A DNA stretch of 22,041 nucleotides from Acidobacteriota bacterium (GTDB taxonomy: Bacteria > Acidobacteriota > Terriglobia > UBA7540): positions 1 to 22,041 of the forward strand of contig JAKAWO010000011.1 of NCBI GenBank assembly GCA_021827255.1, given 5' to 3'. Shown here in pieces: positions 15,165-22,041 of this stretch. Position 1 is the stretch's first letter, and every line of letters begins with the position of its first letter. Position numbers and translations under genes: made by a program. Under the pieces are notes generated by a model. That model worked only from the letters and a program-made list of their open reading frames with translations, was not told where the DNA came from and searched no databases.

Positions 15165-16277
15165 ATGAAAGCGATTGCCATCGTTCCAGGAACCCAGCAA
15201 GTGAACCTCGTGGACCGGCCGGAGCCGAAGATTACGATGCCCGATGAGATCAAGCTGCGGGTCCTGCGCGTCGGGATCTGCGGGACGGACCGGGAAGAAG
15301 TCGCGGGCGGCCGCGCCGACGCGCCGCCGGGTCAAAAGGAATTGGTGATAGGGCACGAGATGTTCGGCCAAGTGGTCGAGGTGGGAGGCGGCGTCAAGAG
15401 CGCGCGGAGGGGCGATTTTGGCTGCTTCACGGTGCGGCGTGGCTGCGGCCACTGTCCATTTTGCCTGGCCGACCGGAGCGACTTGTGTTCCTCCGGCGAT
15501 TACACCGAGCGCGGCATTCGCATGCGCGACGGTTACGAAACCGAATTCGTGGTGGATCAAGAAAAGTATTTCGTCAAGGTGCCGCGCGAGCTTGTGGCGG
15601 TGGGCGTGCTGGCCGAGCCGACGTCGGTCTCTGAAAAAGCCCTTGATGAAGCGCTGCAAGTGCAGCAGGCACGTCTTGGCATCAACGGCTCGGGCGATGA
15701 CTGGGTGAAGGGCAAAGTGGCGCTGGTGGCGGGCCTCGGGCCAATTGGATTGCTGGGGGCGATGGCGCTGGCGCTGCGCGGGGCCAAAGTGCTGGGGCTC
15801 GACGTGGTGGACAAGGATACTCTCCGTCCTAAACTCCTCGCGCAGTTCGGCGGGACTTACGTGGACGGGCGCGAAACTCAGCCATCGGCGCTCCAAACGA
15901 ACTTCGGCCAGATTGATATGATCTTCGAGGCCACCGGCGTGGCGCGCGTCGAGTTCAACCTCCTGAGCGCCCTCGGACTTAACGGCGTTTACGTGCTGAC
16001 CGGCATTCCGGGCGGCGACCGGCCCGTCCAGCTCGACGGGGCGGCGGTGATGCGCCAGCTCGTGCTGCGCAACCAGGTGATGATCGGCAGCGTCAATGCA
16101 GCGCGGAAACATTTCGAAACAGGCATCGCTGATCTTGGCCTCGCGCAAAAAAAATGGGGCAGCCCCGTCCAGCAGCTCATCACCAACGTCGTCCCTTACG
16201 CCAACTTCGCCCAGGTGCTCGAGCAGCATCCCGAAAACGAAATTAAAGCGGTCATTGAGTGGAGCAAGCCAAGTTAA
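15165..16277 (+). CDS. Zinc-dependent glucose 1-dehydrogenase-like medium-chain dehydrogenase
   Basis: A 370-residue member of the zinc-dependent medium-chain dehydrogenase family, closest in my reading to the glucose 1-dehydrogenases (Sulfolobus/Haloferax type) that oxidise glucose to gluconolactone. Catalytic zinc ligands: Cys39 (GICGTD), His64 and Glu65 (IGHEMFG), with Glu151 (LAEPTSV) nearby. A structural zinc site is formed by Cys94, Cys97, Cys100 and Cys108. The Rossmann motif GLGPIG lies at 190-195. Substrate preference could be another aldose. ATG 15165 is chosen because GGAGGG sits 4 bases before it; an in-frame GTG at 15153 lies inside that ribosome binding site. It stands alone, apparently not in an operon with serA. 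Confidence 0.88.
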   Translation: MKAIAIVPGTQQVNLVDRPEPKITMPDEIKLRVLRVGICGTDREEVAGGRADAPPGQKELVIGHEMFGQVVEVGGGVKSARRGDFGCFTVRRGCGHCPFCLADRSDLCSSGDYTERGIRMRDGYETEFVVDQEKYFVKVPRELVAVGVLAEPTSVSEKALDEALQVQQARLGINGSGDDWVKGKVALVAGLGPIGLLGAMALALRGAKVLGLDVVDKDTLRPKLLAQFGGTYVDGRETQPSALQTNFGQIDMIFEATGVARVEFNLLSALGLNGVYVLTGIPGGDRPVQLDGAAVMRQLVLRNQVMIGSVNAARKHFETGIADLGLAQKKWGSPVQQLITNVVPYANFAQVLEQHPENEIKAVIEWSKPS

Positions 16278-16391
16278 GCGATGGAATCGCTGCCTTTGGG
16301 GATCATGGTTCGATCTCCTTGTGATCGTCCCATGGCTGCAATGATCGGTTGCGGGCCCGCAGGCGATTCCAGGGGCGGATGCATAGATCCC

Positions 16392-17036
16392 ATGAGGGTC
16401 TGGGTTTACAAAATCAACACGAAGCGCGGCTGGCGGTTTGATCAGTATTTCCACTCGCGGAGGAAACGGCCGTATGCGATGGGCGATGAAGGATGGATTC
16501 GGAGCGCCCAGAGCCTCCGCTACCTGCGCGAAGAAGTGGAATGCGGTGATATCTTCCTTTGCTATGAAACCGACCGCAAGCGATTGGTGGGCGCGGCGCG
16601 CGCTGCCTCCGACGGGCGCGATGTGGGGCAGGGTTCGCTGATTGCTTTTTGCCCGCCGCAGCAGGCCGTCCGATTTGAGAACCCCTTGCGGCGGCACCAC
16701 GATCTCGACCATATCCTCGCGTTTACGCCCCAACGAGGCCGAGGCACCGTTCAAAGAATTGAATCCGACGAGTTCTCCCGGCTCAAAGCCATTCTGCTGC
16801 GCAAAAACCCCGCTCAGGCGCCGCGCTTGCGGCGGTGGCTCGATGAATCCCCAGGCACCGGGCGTGGCCATTTATGGAAGCGAGCGCGGGGCGGCCGCCG
16901 GTTCAAGGGGACCTCGCCCGAACTTCGGGTTACGGTTGCGATGCGGCCGCCGGATGGGCGGAAGATGGAGCAACGCTTGCCGGCTGAGTTTCCGGCTCCT
17001 GCGGCAGGGCGATCCAGGCAATCAGATAAGCAATGA
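16392..17036 (+). CDS. EVE-domain (PUA-like) protein
   Basis: From ATG 16392 the product begins MRVWVYKIN and contains WIRSAQSLRYLREEVECGDI, FLCYETDRKRLVGAARAAS and, near residue 120, GTVQRIESDEFSRLKAIL. This is the order of elements of EVE domains, PUA-like folds related to YTH and ASCH domains and thought to bind modified bases. The domain ends by about residue 140. The remaining 70 or so residues are Arg/Pro/Gly-rich, lack domain character, and overlap the convergent PspC gene by 107 bases. The original stop may therefore have been lost. The start lacks a clear ribosome binding site. EVE genes are found both as housekeeping genes and near nucleic-acid modification systems; no such system is visible here. 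Confidence 0.65.
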   Translation: MRVWVYKINTKRGWRFDQYFHSRRKRPYAMGDEGWIRSAQSLRYLREEVECGDIFLCYETDRKRLVGAARAASDGRDVGQGSLIAFCPPQQAVRFENPLRRHHDLDHILAFTPQRGRGTVQRIESDEFSRLKAILLRKNPAQAPRLRRWLDESPGTGRGHLWKRARGGRRFKGTSPELRVTVAMRPPDGRKMEQRLPAEFPAPAAGRSRQSDKQ

Positions 17037-17262
17037 CGCCCCCTCCCACCAGAAACGCCGCCAATACCCAAATCACGCGAATGAGCGTCGAGTCCACTTC
17101 CAAATACTTGGCCAGTCCGCCGCAGACTCCGCCGATTTTTTTATCGTGCCGCGAGCGTGTCAGCTTCGGACGAGGACGCGTCGTGGCCCCCAAGCTGGCG
17201 CCACATTGACAACAGAAATTCGAGCCTGAAGCGTATTCCTTGCCGCAATGCGGGCAATACAT
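16930..17262 (-). CDS. Zinc-ribbon plus PspC-domain membrane protein
   Basis: A 110-residue protein. The N terminus is a zinc ribbon: CPHC (Cys3, Cys6) and CCQC (Cys17, Cys20). Residues about 36-91 are a PspC domain: KKIGGVCGGLAKYLEVDSTL followed by a membrane helix (VIWVLAAFLVGGGVIAYLIAWIALP). A Pro/Ala/Ser tail follows. PspC proteins sit in the inner membrane and in enterobacteria sense envelope stress with PspB; here no other psp gene is nearby, so the role is unknown. GGGGAGGTGGAGG directly before the ATG is a strong ribosome binding site. Confidence 0.9.
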   Translation of the reverse strand: MYCPHCGKEYASGSNFCCQCGASLGATTRPRPKLTRSRHDKKIGGVCGGLAKYLEVDSTLIRVIWVLAAFLVGGGVIAYLIAWIALPQEPETQPASVAPSSAHPAAASQP

Positions 17263-17294
17263 CCTCCACCTCCCCGGATCCGTTTTCCTACCCG

Positions 17295-17325
17295 ATTATA
17301 CGTCCCTGGCGGGGAAAAGGTTCAA
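17295..17325 (-). promoter_or_regulatory. Promoter of the PspC-domain gene
   Basis: A perfect TATAAT (17295-17300) on the minus strand, with TTGAAC (17320-17325) 19 bases further upstream. The spacer is longer than the ideal 17. The leader to ATG 17262 would be about 25-30 bases. Confidence 0.5.
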
Positions 17326-17393
17326 CCGAAATGGTGGGCCACCTCGTGACGGTTGCAGGAAGGGCGGGGCAAAATCGCCGCCACCTTCCGCGT

Positions 17394-17408
17394 TTTTCGG
17401 TTAAGATG
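17394..17408 (+). promoter_or_regulatory. Upstream motif TTTTCGGTTAAGATG before the HAMP gene
   Basis: This element, about 85 bases before ATG 17494, recurs with one change before bacterioferritin (18524-18538). TAAGAT resembles a -10 box, but no -35 box is seen at normal spacing. Confidence 0.35.
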
Positions 17409-17493
17409 CCCTTCCGCCGGACCAGGGCCTGCAATCGGGGGTCCGAGCTGATGCCCCTGGGCCGACACAGACGGCATCGTACAAGCGGGAAGC

Positions 17494-18510
17494 ATGGCGC
17501 GTCAGCGTTTCCATTTGCGAAGAGTTCTTGTGCTCACCCGCGGGACGTCCCTACGGCGGAGGGTGGCTTACAGCCTGGCCATTGTGCGTCTAGTTCTGGT
17601 GCCGGTCATTTTGCTAGCTATTTATTACCTGTTTGCCATGGGGGTGATCGTGGATCGCATCGTGCGCGTGGACGCGAGCGTGGCGATGCAGGCGGAACGC
17701 GCTTCGATCCAGATGCTCGACGCCCGTCGGGCGGAACGGAATTACTTGCTCTTGCAAGATCCGGCGGCGCTCGAGGAAAATCGCCAGGCGTTGAATCGCC
17801 TGGAGAAAACGGTGGAGGCCTGCCAACGCCTGGAGCCCAGAGAAGCCACCACGACCAGCAACATGTTGGCGGGCATTCACTTCTACCGCGAAGGTATGGA
17901 TCAAGTGGCCACACGGATGAAGGAGGGAGGGGCGCCGGTCGAGCGGGTGCGGCAGGCGGTCGAAGCGTACGAGAAGAACCTCAATAAACTACTGCGGGGC
18001 GCCAGGCGCATGACCCGAGCAGAGCTTGTGCGGCGGCTTCACGAACAGACGAATATTTTTGACGCTGGGGTCTCGGCGGCAGGCGCGCGGGACCCGGTGT
18101 TGGAAAGCCTGGCCAAGCAGCTAGAGAGCACCAGCGACTCTGTCTTATCCCTTTCCGCTGGGCTGGAGGAACGAAGCTGGCAGCGTGTCGAAAACGACCA
18201 TCGGCGGGCGCGCGACCTGTTCCGACGCACCGAGTGGGTGGTCGGCATCGTCTCGGCGCTGACCTTGCTGATCAGTATCTGGATCAGTTTTGTTCTGCCG
18301 CGGGAGGTCGTCAGGCCTCTGCTCGACCTGAAGACCGCGGTGGACCACGCCGCGGCGGGAAACTATGAAATTGAGTTCGACCTTCAAGGCAAAGGCGAAG
18401 TGGTGGACCTGGCTAAGAGCGTTCGCGCGCTGATCGCCCATTGGCGGGAGAAAAAACAGGAGACCGACGCCGCCGAAGCAGGGCACGAAATCGGCGATGA
18501 TAAGGGATGA
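17494..18510 (+). CDS. Membrane sensor with HAMP domain and no output domain
   Basis: A 338-residue protein. A basic N terminus precedes a membrane helix at about 27-50. A mostly helical extracytoplasmic domain (about 51-247) follows, in which DARRAERNYLLLQDPAALEE resembles four-helix-bundle sensor domains such as CHASE3 or chemoreceptor ligand domains. A second helix (about 248-268) leads into a HAMP linker (about 269-317: LPREVVRPLLDLKTAVDHAAAGNYEI). The protein ends about 20 residues after HAMP, with no kinase, cyclase or methyl-accepting region. It may work with a separate output protein or bind a partner; truncation is possible, but the following sequence holds no in-frame remnant that I can see. 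It is transcribed divergently from the PspC gene and lies upstream of bacterioferritin. Confidence 0.85.
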   Translation: MARQRFHLRRVLVLTRGTSLRRRVAYSLAIVRLVLVPVILLAIYYLFAMGVIVDRIVRVDASVAMQAERASIQMLDARRAERNYLLLQDPAALEENRQALNRLEKTVEACQRLEPREATTTSNMLAGIHFYREGMDQVATRMKEGGAPVERVRQAVEAYEKNLNKLLRGARRMTRAELVRRLHEQTNIFDAGVSAAGARDPVLESLAKQLESTSDSVLSLSAGLEERSWQRVENDHRRARDLFRRTEWVVGIVSALTLLISIWISFVLPREVVRPLLDLKTAVDHAAAGNYEIEFDLQGKGEVVDLAKSVRALIAHWREKKQETDAAEAGHEIGDDKG

Positions 18511-18523
18511 GCCAGCGGTTTGA

Positions 18524-18538
18524 TTTTCGGTTAAAATG
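18524..18538 (+). promoter_or_regulatory. Upstream motif TTTTCGGTTAAAATG before bacterioferritin
   Basis: TAAAAT (18532-18537) may be the -10 box, which would give a leader of about 34 bases before ATG 18577. It matches the motif at 17394-17408 in 14 of 15 positions. No -35 box is evident. Confidence 0.4.
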
Positions 18539-18576
18539 GCTAGCGGAACTCGACCCACGAAAGGAGCGGAGCAACG

Positions 18577-19053
18577 ATGAAAGGAAAATCTGAGGTTCTT
18601 GAGGTCCTGCAAAAAGCGCTGAGTGAGGAGCTCCAGGCGATTATGCAATACTTTCTCCACGGCGAGATGCAGAACAACTGGGGCTACAAGCGCCTCTACG
18701 CGGAAGTCAAGCGGCAGTCCATCGGTGAAATGAAGCACGCGGAAGAACTGATCGAGCGGATCGTCTTCCTGGAGGGCGTGCCGAACCTGAATGACATCCC
18801 CAAACTCAAAGTGGGGAAAACGGTCGAACAGCAAATCCAAAACGACCTCGATCTGGAAAAATCCGCCGTCGCGGAATACAACCAGTACATCGCGCTGTGC
18901 CGCAAAGCCGGCGACAACACTTCCGCCGACCTCATGGAGGATCTCCTCAAGGACGAAGAGGAGCACGTGGACTTTCTCGAAACCCAGCTCAGCATGATGA
19001 AGGACCTCGGGCTAGCGAACTACCTGGCTCAGCAGCTCGAAGCAGAAAAGTGA
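18577..19053 (+). CDS. bfr: Bacterioferritin
   Basis: A 158-residue four-helix-bundle protein that oxidises ferrous iron and stores it in a 24-subunit shell. All ferroxidase residues fall at the positions known from E. coli: Glu18, Tyr25, Glu51, His54, Glu94, Glu127 and His130. Met52 (GEMKHAEEL), the heme ligand between subunits, is also present, so this is a heme-binding bacterioferritin and not a plain ferritin. FLEGVPNLNDIPKL and DEEEHVDFLE are typical. Length is normal. AAAGGAGCGG about 10 bases before the ATG is the ribosome binding site. No bacterioferritin-associated ferredoxin gene is adjacent. Confidence 0.96.
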   Translation: MKGKSEVLEVLQKALSEELQAIMQYFLHGEMQNNWGYKRLYAEVKRQSIGEMKHAEELIERIVFLEGVPNLNDIPKLKVGKTVEQQIQNDLDLEKSAVAEYNQYIALCRKAGDNTSADLMEDLLKDEEEHVDFLETQLSMMKDLGLANYLAQQLEAEK

Positions 19054-19081
19054 GCGCTGCCGCCCGGCCCGGCGGGAGGCG

Positions 19082-19123
19082 GGATCGCTGCGCGTTGTCG
19101 CGGGGCGCAAGCGAGCGCGATCC
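19082..19123. terminator. Possible hairpin between the convergent bfr and rarA genes
   Basis: GGATCGC (19082-19088) and GCGATCC (19117-19123) form a 7-bp stem around a GC-rich 28-base loop that can fold further. There is no T tract on either side, so its role as a terminator is only a suggestion from its location. Confidence 0.25.
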
Positions 19124-19147
19124 AGACCGTTAAGGCCGGATGGGCGG

Positions 19148-20488
19148 CTAGGGGCTGGAGCGTTTTTTTCTCCATGCCTGGATCGCCTGCATCTTCTCTC
19201 GCAACCGTTTTTCAAAGCCTTCGTCCGTGGGGCGATAGTAGCGGCGATCCTTCAGGTTTGCCGGCAGGCACGCCATGTCGGTGAGCTTTTCGGGCGCGTC
19301 GTGGGCGTACTGATAATCCTTGCCGAATCCGAAGCCCTTCATCATGGCGGTGACGGGATTGCGTAGGTGCAGCGGCACGGGCTCGGCCACGGTTTTTTGG
19401 GCGTCGTCCTTCACTTCTCCGTAGCCGGCGTAGAGCGCGTTCGATTTGGGCGCGAGAGCCAGATAGACCGTGGCCTCGGCGAGCGCCAAATCGCCCTCCG
19501 GCAAGCCGACAAAATGGACCGCCTGCATGGCCGCCACAGCGAGAGGGAGCGATTGCGGATCGGCCAGGCCGATGTCCTCGCTCGCCATGCGAATCAGCCG
19601 GCGCGCGACGTAGAGCGGGTCCTCGCCGGCCTCGAGCATTCGGCCCAGCCAGTACAGCGCGGCGTCGGGATCCGAGTTGCGAACGGATTTGTGCAGCGCC
19701 GAAATCAAATTGTAGTGCTCCTCGCCGGCTTTGTCGTAGAGGAGCATCTTGCGCTGGATGGCATCTTCGACGATTCGCTCGGTGATGACTTGGCGCCCTT
19801 GGCTATCGGGCTCGGCGGCCGCCGCAGCGGCCTCGAGCGTGTTGTAGGCGGCGCGCGCGTCGCCGTTGGAGAAAACCGCTATCTGCTGGACGAGTTCAGG
19901 CGCCACCTTAATCTGCTGCATTCCCAGCCCTCGCGCTTCATCCCGCAGAGCGCGGTCGAGGAGGATGATGACTTCGTCAGTCGAGAGCGCCGAGAGCATG
20001 TAAACTTTGGTTCTCGACAACAGCGCCGAGTTCACCTCAAAGGATGGATTCTCCGTGGTCGCGCCAATCAAGACGATGTCGCCGCGCTCGACGTAAGGCA
20101 GAAAAGCATCCTGCTGCGCTTTGTTGAAGCGGTGAATTTCATCCACAAAAAGGATCGTGCGCCGGCCATATTGTCGCGTCTTTCGAGCGGCGGCCATCAC
20201 TTCCTTGATTTCCTTAGTGCCGGCCAGCACGGCGCTGAAGCGGACAAAGTCGCTGCGGGTTGTCCGGGCGATGATGGTGGCGAGCGTGGTCTTTCCCGAG
20301 CCGGGCGGTCCCCACAGGATCATCGAGTGGATTTCGTCGCGCTCGATCTGCTGCCGCAGCGGCTTGCCGGGGCCGAGCAGATGGAGTTGGCCGGCGAATT
20401 CATCCAGGCTCTCCGGCCTCATGCGGTCGGCCAGGGGCCGCGGTCCTGCTTCTTCCGAGGCGGCGGGTTGTGGATCGAAAAGGCTCAT
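19148..20488 (-). CDS. rarA: Replication-associated recombination protein A (AAA+ ATPase)
   Basis: A 446-residue member of the RarA/MgsA/WRNIP1 family, which acts at stalled replication forks and is related to clamp loaders. Walker A is GPPGSGKTT (60-68), Walker B ILFVDEIHRF (Asp116, Glu117), sensor 1 GATTEN (Asn147), and SALLSRT carries the likely arginine finger. The C-terminal oligomerisation part is intact, with AALYWLGRMLEAGEDPLYVA, then RRLIRMASEDIGLADP, and near the end RYYRPTDEGFEKRL. GQLHLLGPGKPL appears where GQEHLLGPGKPL is usual. It is the second gene of a minus-strand pair, 93 bases behind the RNA methyltransferase. Confidence 0.97.
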   Translation of the reverse strand: MSLFDPQPAASEEAGPRPLADRMRPESLDEFAGQLHLLGPGKPLRQQIERDEIHSMILWGPPGSGKTTLATIIARTTRSDFVRFSAVLAGTKEIKEVMAAARKTRQYGRRTILFVDEIHRFNKAQQDAFLPYVERGDIVLIGATTENPSFEVNSALLSRTKVYMLSALSTDEVIILLDRALRDEARGLGMQQIKVAPELVQQIAVFSNGDARAAYNTLEAAAAAAEPDSQGRQVITERIVEDAIQRKMLLYDKAGEEHYNLISALHKSVRNSDPDAALYWLGRMLEAGEDPLYVARRLIRMASEDIGLADPQSLPLAVAAMQAVHFVGLPEGDLALAEATVYLALAPKSNALYAGYGEVKDDAQKTVAEPVPLHLRNPVTAMMKGFGFGKDYQYAHDAPEKLTDMACLPANLKDRRYYRPTDEGFEKRLREKMQAIQAWRKKRSSP

Positions 20489-20581
20489 CGCTGTCTGCCG
20501 ATTTCCGATTTAGCGACCTGACGATTGAAGGGTCTTAGAAACCAACACAAACCGGGGCTGTTTTTCGTTCACCCCCCACGC

Positions 20582-21397
20582 TCAGTAACTGAACCCTCGC
20601 TGCCGCCGAGCTTCGTAGAGAAAAATCGCCGCCGCCGCCGATGCGTTGAGCGAGTCACTGGCCGGCCGGATGGGGATGCTCAAGCGGGCGTCGGCCACGC
20701 GCAAGAGTTCGGGATCGAGCCCGGACCCTTCCCGTCCAATTAAAATCGCCAGCCGCCCGCGCAGGTCAGCCTCGGTTAAAGCCTTGTGGCTGGCGCGCTC
20801 CGCCGCGGCGATCCGAATCCCATTTTCGCGGAGCCTGCTCAGCAAGGCGCGCGCTTCGAGCGAGGCCGCCACCGGAAGATGGAAAATCGCTCCCGCAGAA
20901 GCTCGAACGGCTTTGGGATTAAAAGGACTGACCGTCTGGCGGAGCGCGAAGAGCGCCGTCGCGCCGAAAGCGTGCGCGCTGCGAAGCATGGTTCCCAGAT
21001 TGCCCGGGTCCTGAACCCCGGCGGCCACCAGCAGCAATGCGTCGGGCAACGCAAGCAGCGAATCCAGGCTGGGCGGGGCCAACTCAACCAGCGCCGCCAC
21101 TTCCTGCGTCGCCTCGGTTTGCGAAACTTGCCGAAAAATTGCCGCCGAGATTTGCGTAACCTCCGCTTCACAGGGCAGGCGTGCGAGAAGATCGGGGCGC
21201 TTGGCTGCCGCGTGCGCGGTCACGAGCACGCTCCGGACCACGCCCCGCGAGCCGGGGCGAAGCGCCTCTTCAAGCAAATGTGGCCCTTCGATGGCCAGCC
21301 AGCCGTCGCGCGTCACGCCGTCTTTGAGTGCTCGGCGATAGAGCTTGAGCAGCGAATTGGCGGCGCTCGTGATTTGGCGGGTGGCAGGGCGATTCAT
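20582..21397 (-). CDS. SpoU/TrmH-type RNA 2'-O-methyltransferase
   Basis: From ATG 21397 the protein has 271 residues. The N-terminal part (ITSAANSLLKLYRRAL, GWLAIEGPHLLEEAL) is the substrate-binding domain of 23S rRNA methyltransferases such as RlmB or TsnR-like enzymes. The C-terminal part is a SPOUT knot with the three SpoU motifs: DPGNLGTMLRSAHAFG, LIGREGSGL and SDSLNASAAAAIFLYE. It transfers a methyl group from S-adenosylmethionine to a ribose in RNA, probably rRNA. The frame is open up to 21511, but the added residues match nothing and would reach almost to the divergent gene. The start at 21397 lacks a strong ribosome binding site. Confidence 0.9.
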   Translation of the reverse strand: MNRPATRQITSAANSLLKLYRRALKDGVTRDGWLAIEGPHLLEEALRPGSRGVVRSVLVTAHAAAKRPDLLARLPCEAEVTQISAAIFRQVSQTEATQEVAALVELAPPSLDSLLALPDALLLVAAGVQDPGNLGTMLRSAHAFGATALFALRQTVSPFNPKAVRASAGAIFHLPVAASLEARALLSRLRENGIRIAAAERASHKALTEADLRGRLAILIGREGSGLDPELLRVADARLSIPIRPASDSLNASAAAAIFLYEARRQRGFSY

Positions 21398-21476
21398 TGC
21401 GACGTGGCGGCTCAACGCACAGCTTAACCCGCCCGCCTGGGGCGCGTCGAGCGATTTGGAAGCCCGGGGCGCGCCG

Positions 21477-21487
21477 TATGATAGAAT
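21477..21487 (+). promoter_or_regulatory. Possible -10 region of the GH172 gene
   Basis: TATGATAGAAT contains two overlapping -10-like hexamers (TATGAT and TAGAAT), about 50 bases before ATG 21534. No -35 box at ideal spacing; TTGGAA lies 15 bases upstream of TATGAT. Confidence 0.3.
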
Positions 21488-21533
21488 CCTGCCCGTTGGC
21501 GCCACGAGCAATACCTTGTCCGAGGAGGGTCCG

Positions 21534-22041
21534 ATGCGTAAATTGATGCTGGCTGTCCTGACGGTTTTCGCGGCGATCCCGCTGCTCGCGCAAAGCTACC
21601 ACCCGCTCGCCGGCTGGCTGTGGCAACTGCCGCGGCCGCACGGTTATGTTCTCAAGCGCGTTTCGAGCTACGACCGCACGGGAGGCAACGCCGATTACCG
21701 CACGGTCGCGCCAGGCCAAACTCTGACCGTGCTCGACGCCCCAGGCCCCGGCGTCATCACGCACCTTTGGTTCACTATCGCGGACCCTGAGCCTTACCAC
21801 TTGAAAAAAATCGTCCTTCGGATGTACTGGGACCATGAGCCAACGCCCAGTGTGGAAGCGCCCATCGGCGATTTTTTTGGTCTCGGTCTCGGTGATTACT
21901 TCACCTACAGCTCCGCCCCGCTCGCCGTCGCCCCGAACAAGGCGCTCAATTGTTTTTTCCCAATGCCGTTCAAGAAGCGCGCCCGCATCACCCTGACCAA
22001 CGAAGGCCACGACGAGATTCGCGCTCTCTACTTCAACATTG
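21534..22041 (+). CDS. DUF2961 / glycoside hydrolase family 172 protein, N-terminal part (runs off right edge)
   Basis: The first 169 residues are in the window. Residues 1-19 form a signal peptide (LMLAVLTVFAAIPLLAQ), so the protein is exported. The mature start carries the DUF2961 hallmarks: SSYDRTGGNADYRTV, PGPGVITHLWFTIADPEPYH, VLRMYWDHEPTPSVEAPIGD and FFGLGLGDYFTY. The family was reclassified as GH172 after members were shown to act on fructose- or arabinose-containing glycans; the substrate here cannot be told. GAGGAGGG 4 bases before the ATG is a strong ribosome binding site. It is transcribed divergently from the RNA methyltransferase, with a 136-base shared upstream region. Confidence 0.88.
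   Translation, partial: MRKLMLAVLTVFAAIPLLAQSYHPLAGWLWQLPRPHGYVLKRVSSYDRTGGNADYRTVAPGQTLTVLDAPGPGVITHLWFTIADPEPYHLKKIVLRMYWDHEPTPSVEAPIGDFFGLGLGDYFTYSSAPLAVAPNKALNCFFPMPFKKRARITLTNEGHDEIRALYFNI

Noticed and set aside
15147..16871. Open minus-strand frame of 574 codons
   Set aside because: It lies antisense to the glucose dehydrogenase and EVE genes. Its translation is His/Arg/Pro-rich with no domain, as expected from GC-rich antisense.
19367..20521. Open plus-strand frame of 384 codons
   Set aside because: Antisense to rarA, which has complete AAA+ motifs.
1..22041. CRISPR array, tRNA or rRNA genes, phage or defence island
   Set aside because: No regularly spaced repeats, tRNA-like cloverleaf or rRNA sequence was seen, and apart from the EVE-domain protein no gene has links to defence systems.

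Overview
The window is GC-rich and densely coded. Its gene set suggests a bacterium of the phylum Acidobacteriota: a Tat-exported CRTAC1-like protein, a YCF48-type secreted protein, TPR proteins, a cupredoxin lipoprotein heading a cytochrome oxidase cluster, a phosphoketolase/acetate kinase pair, an amicyanin-like copper motif and a DUF2961/GH172 protein. That placement is inferred from gene content; the window has no rRNA or other marker.

Layout. Left edge (1-2.7 kb, minus strand): the N-terminal part of a Tat-exported protein running off the window, a secreted YCF48-like protein, and a TPR protein. A poorly coding stretch follows (2.7-3.97 kb) with one small ORF of unknown function and a decayed, frameshifted fragment of an IS1380-type transposase. 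At 3.97-8.05 kb is a compact plus-strand respiratory operon: a blue-copper lipoprotein, then cytochrome c oxidase subunits II, I and III. Next are phosphoketolase and acetate kinase (8.2-11.9 kb), which together convert sugar phosphates to acetate and ATP. A class V aminotransferase and D-3-phosphoglycerate dehydrogenase (12.1-15.0 kb) probably form the serine biosynthesis branch; they lie behind a consensus-like promoter and a leader of about 170 bases. A zinc-dependent glucose dehydrogenase and an EVE-domain protein follow.

The right part holds a zinc-ribbon/PspC membrane protein (minus), a divergently oriented membrane HAMP protein with no output domain, a bacterioferritin, and a minus-strand pair of a SpoU-type RNA methyltransferase and RarA. 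The 5' part of a GH172 (DUF2961) gene runs off the right edge.

Most of the window is core metabolism. The observations most worth following up are four. A lipoprotein with an apparently complete amicyanin-like copper site heads an oxidase operon that has no cytochrome c gene. The oxidase carries unusual channel and CuA residues. A 15-base motif is shared upstream of the HAMP protein and bacterioferritin genes. The serine genes have a structured leader. I did not find a clear candidate for an entirely new multi-gene system.
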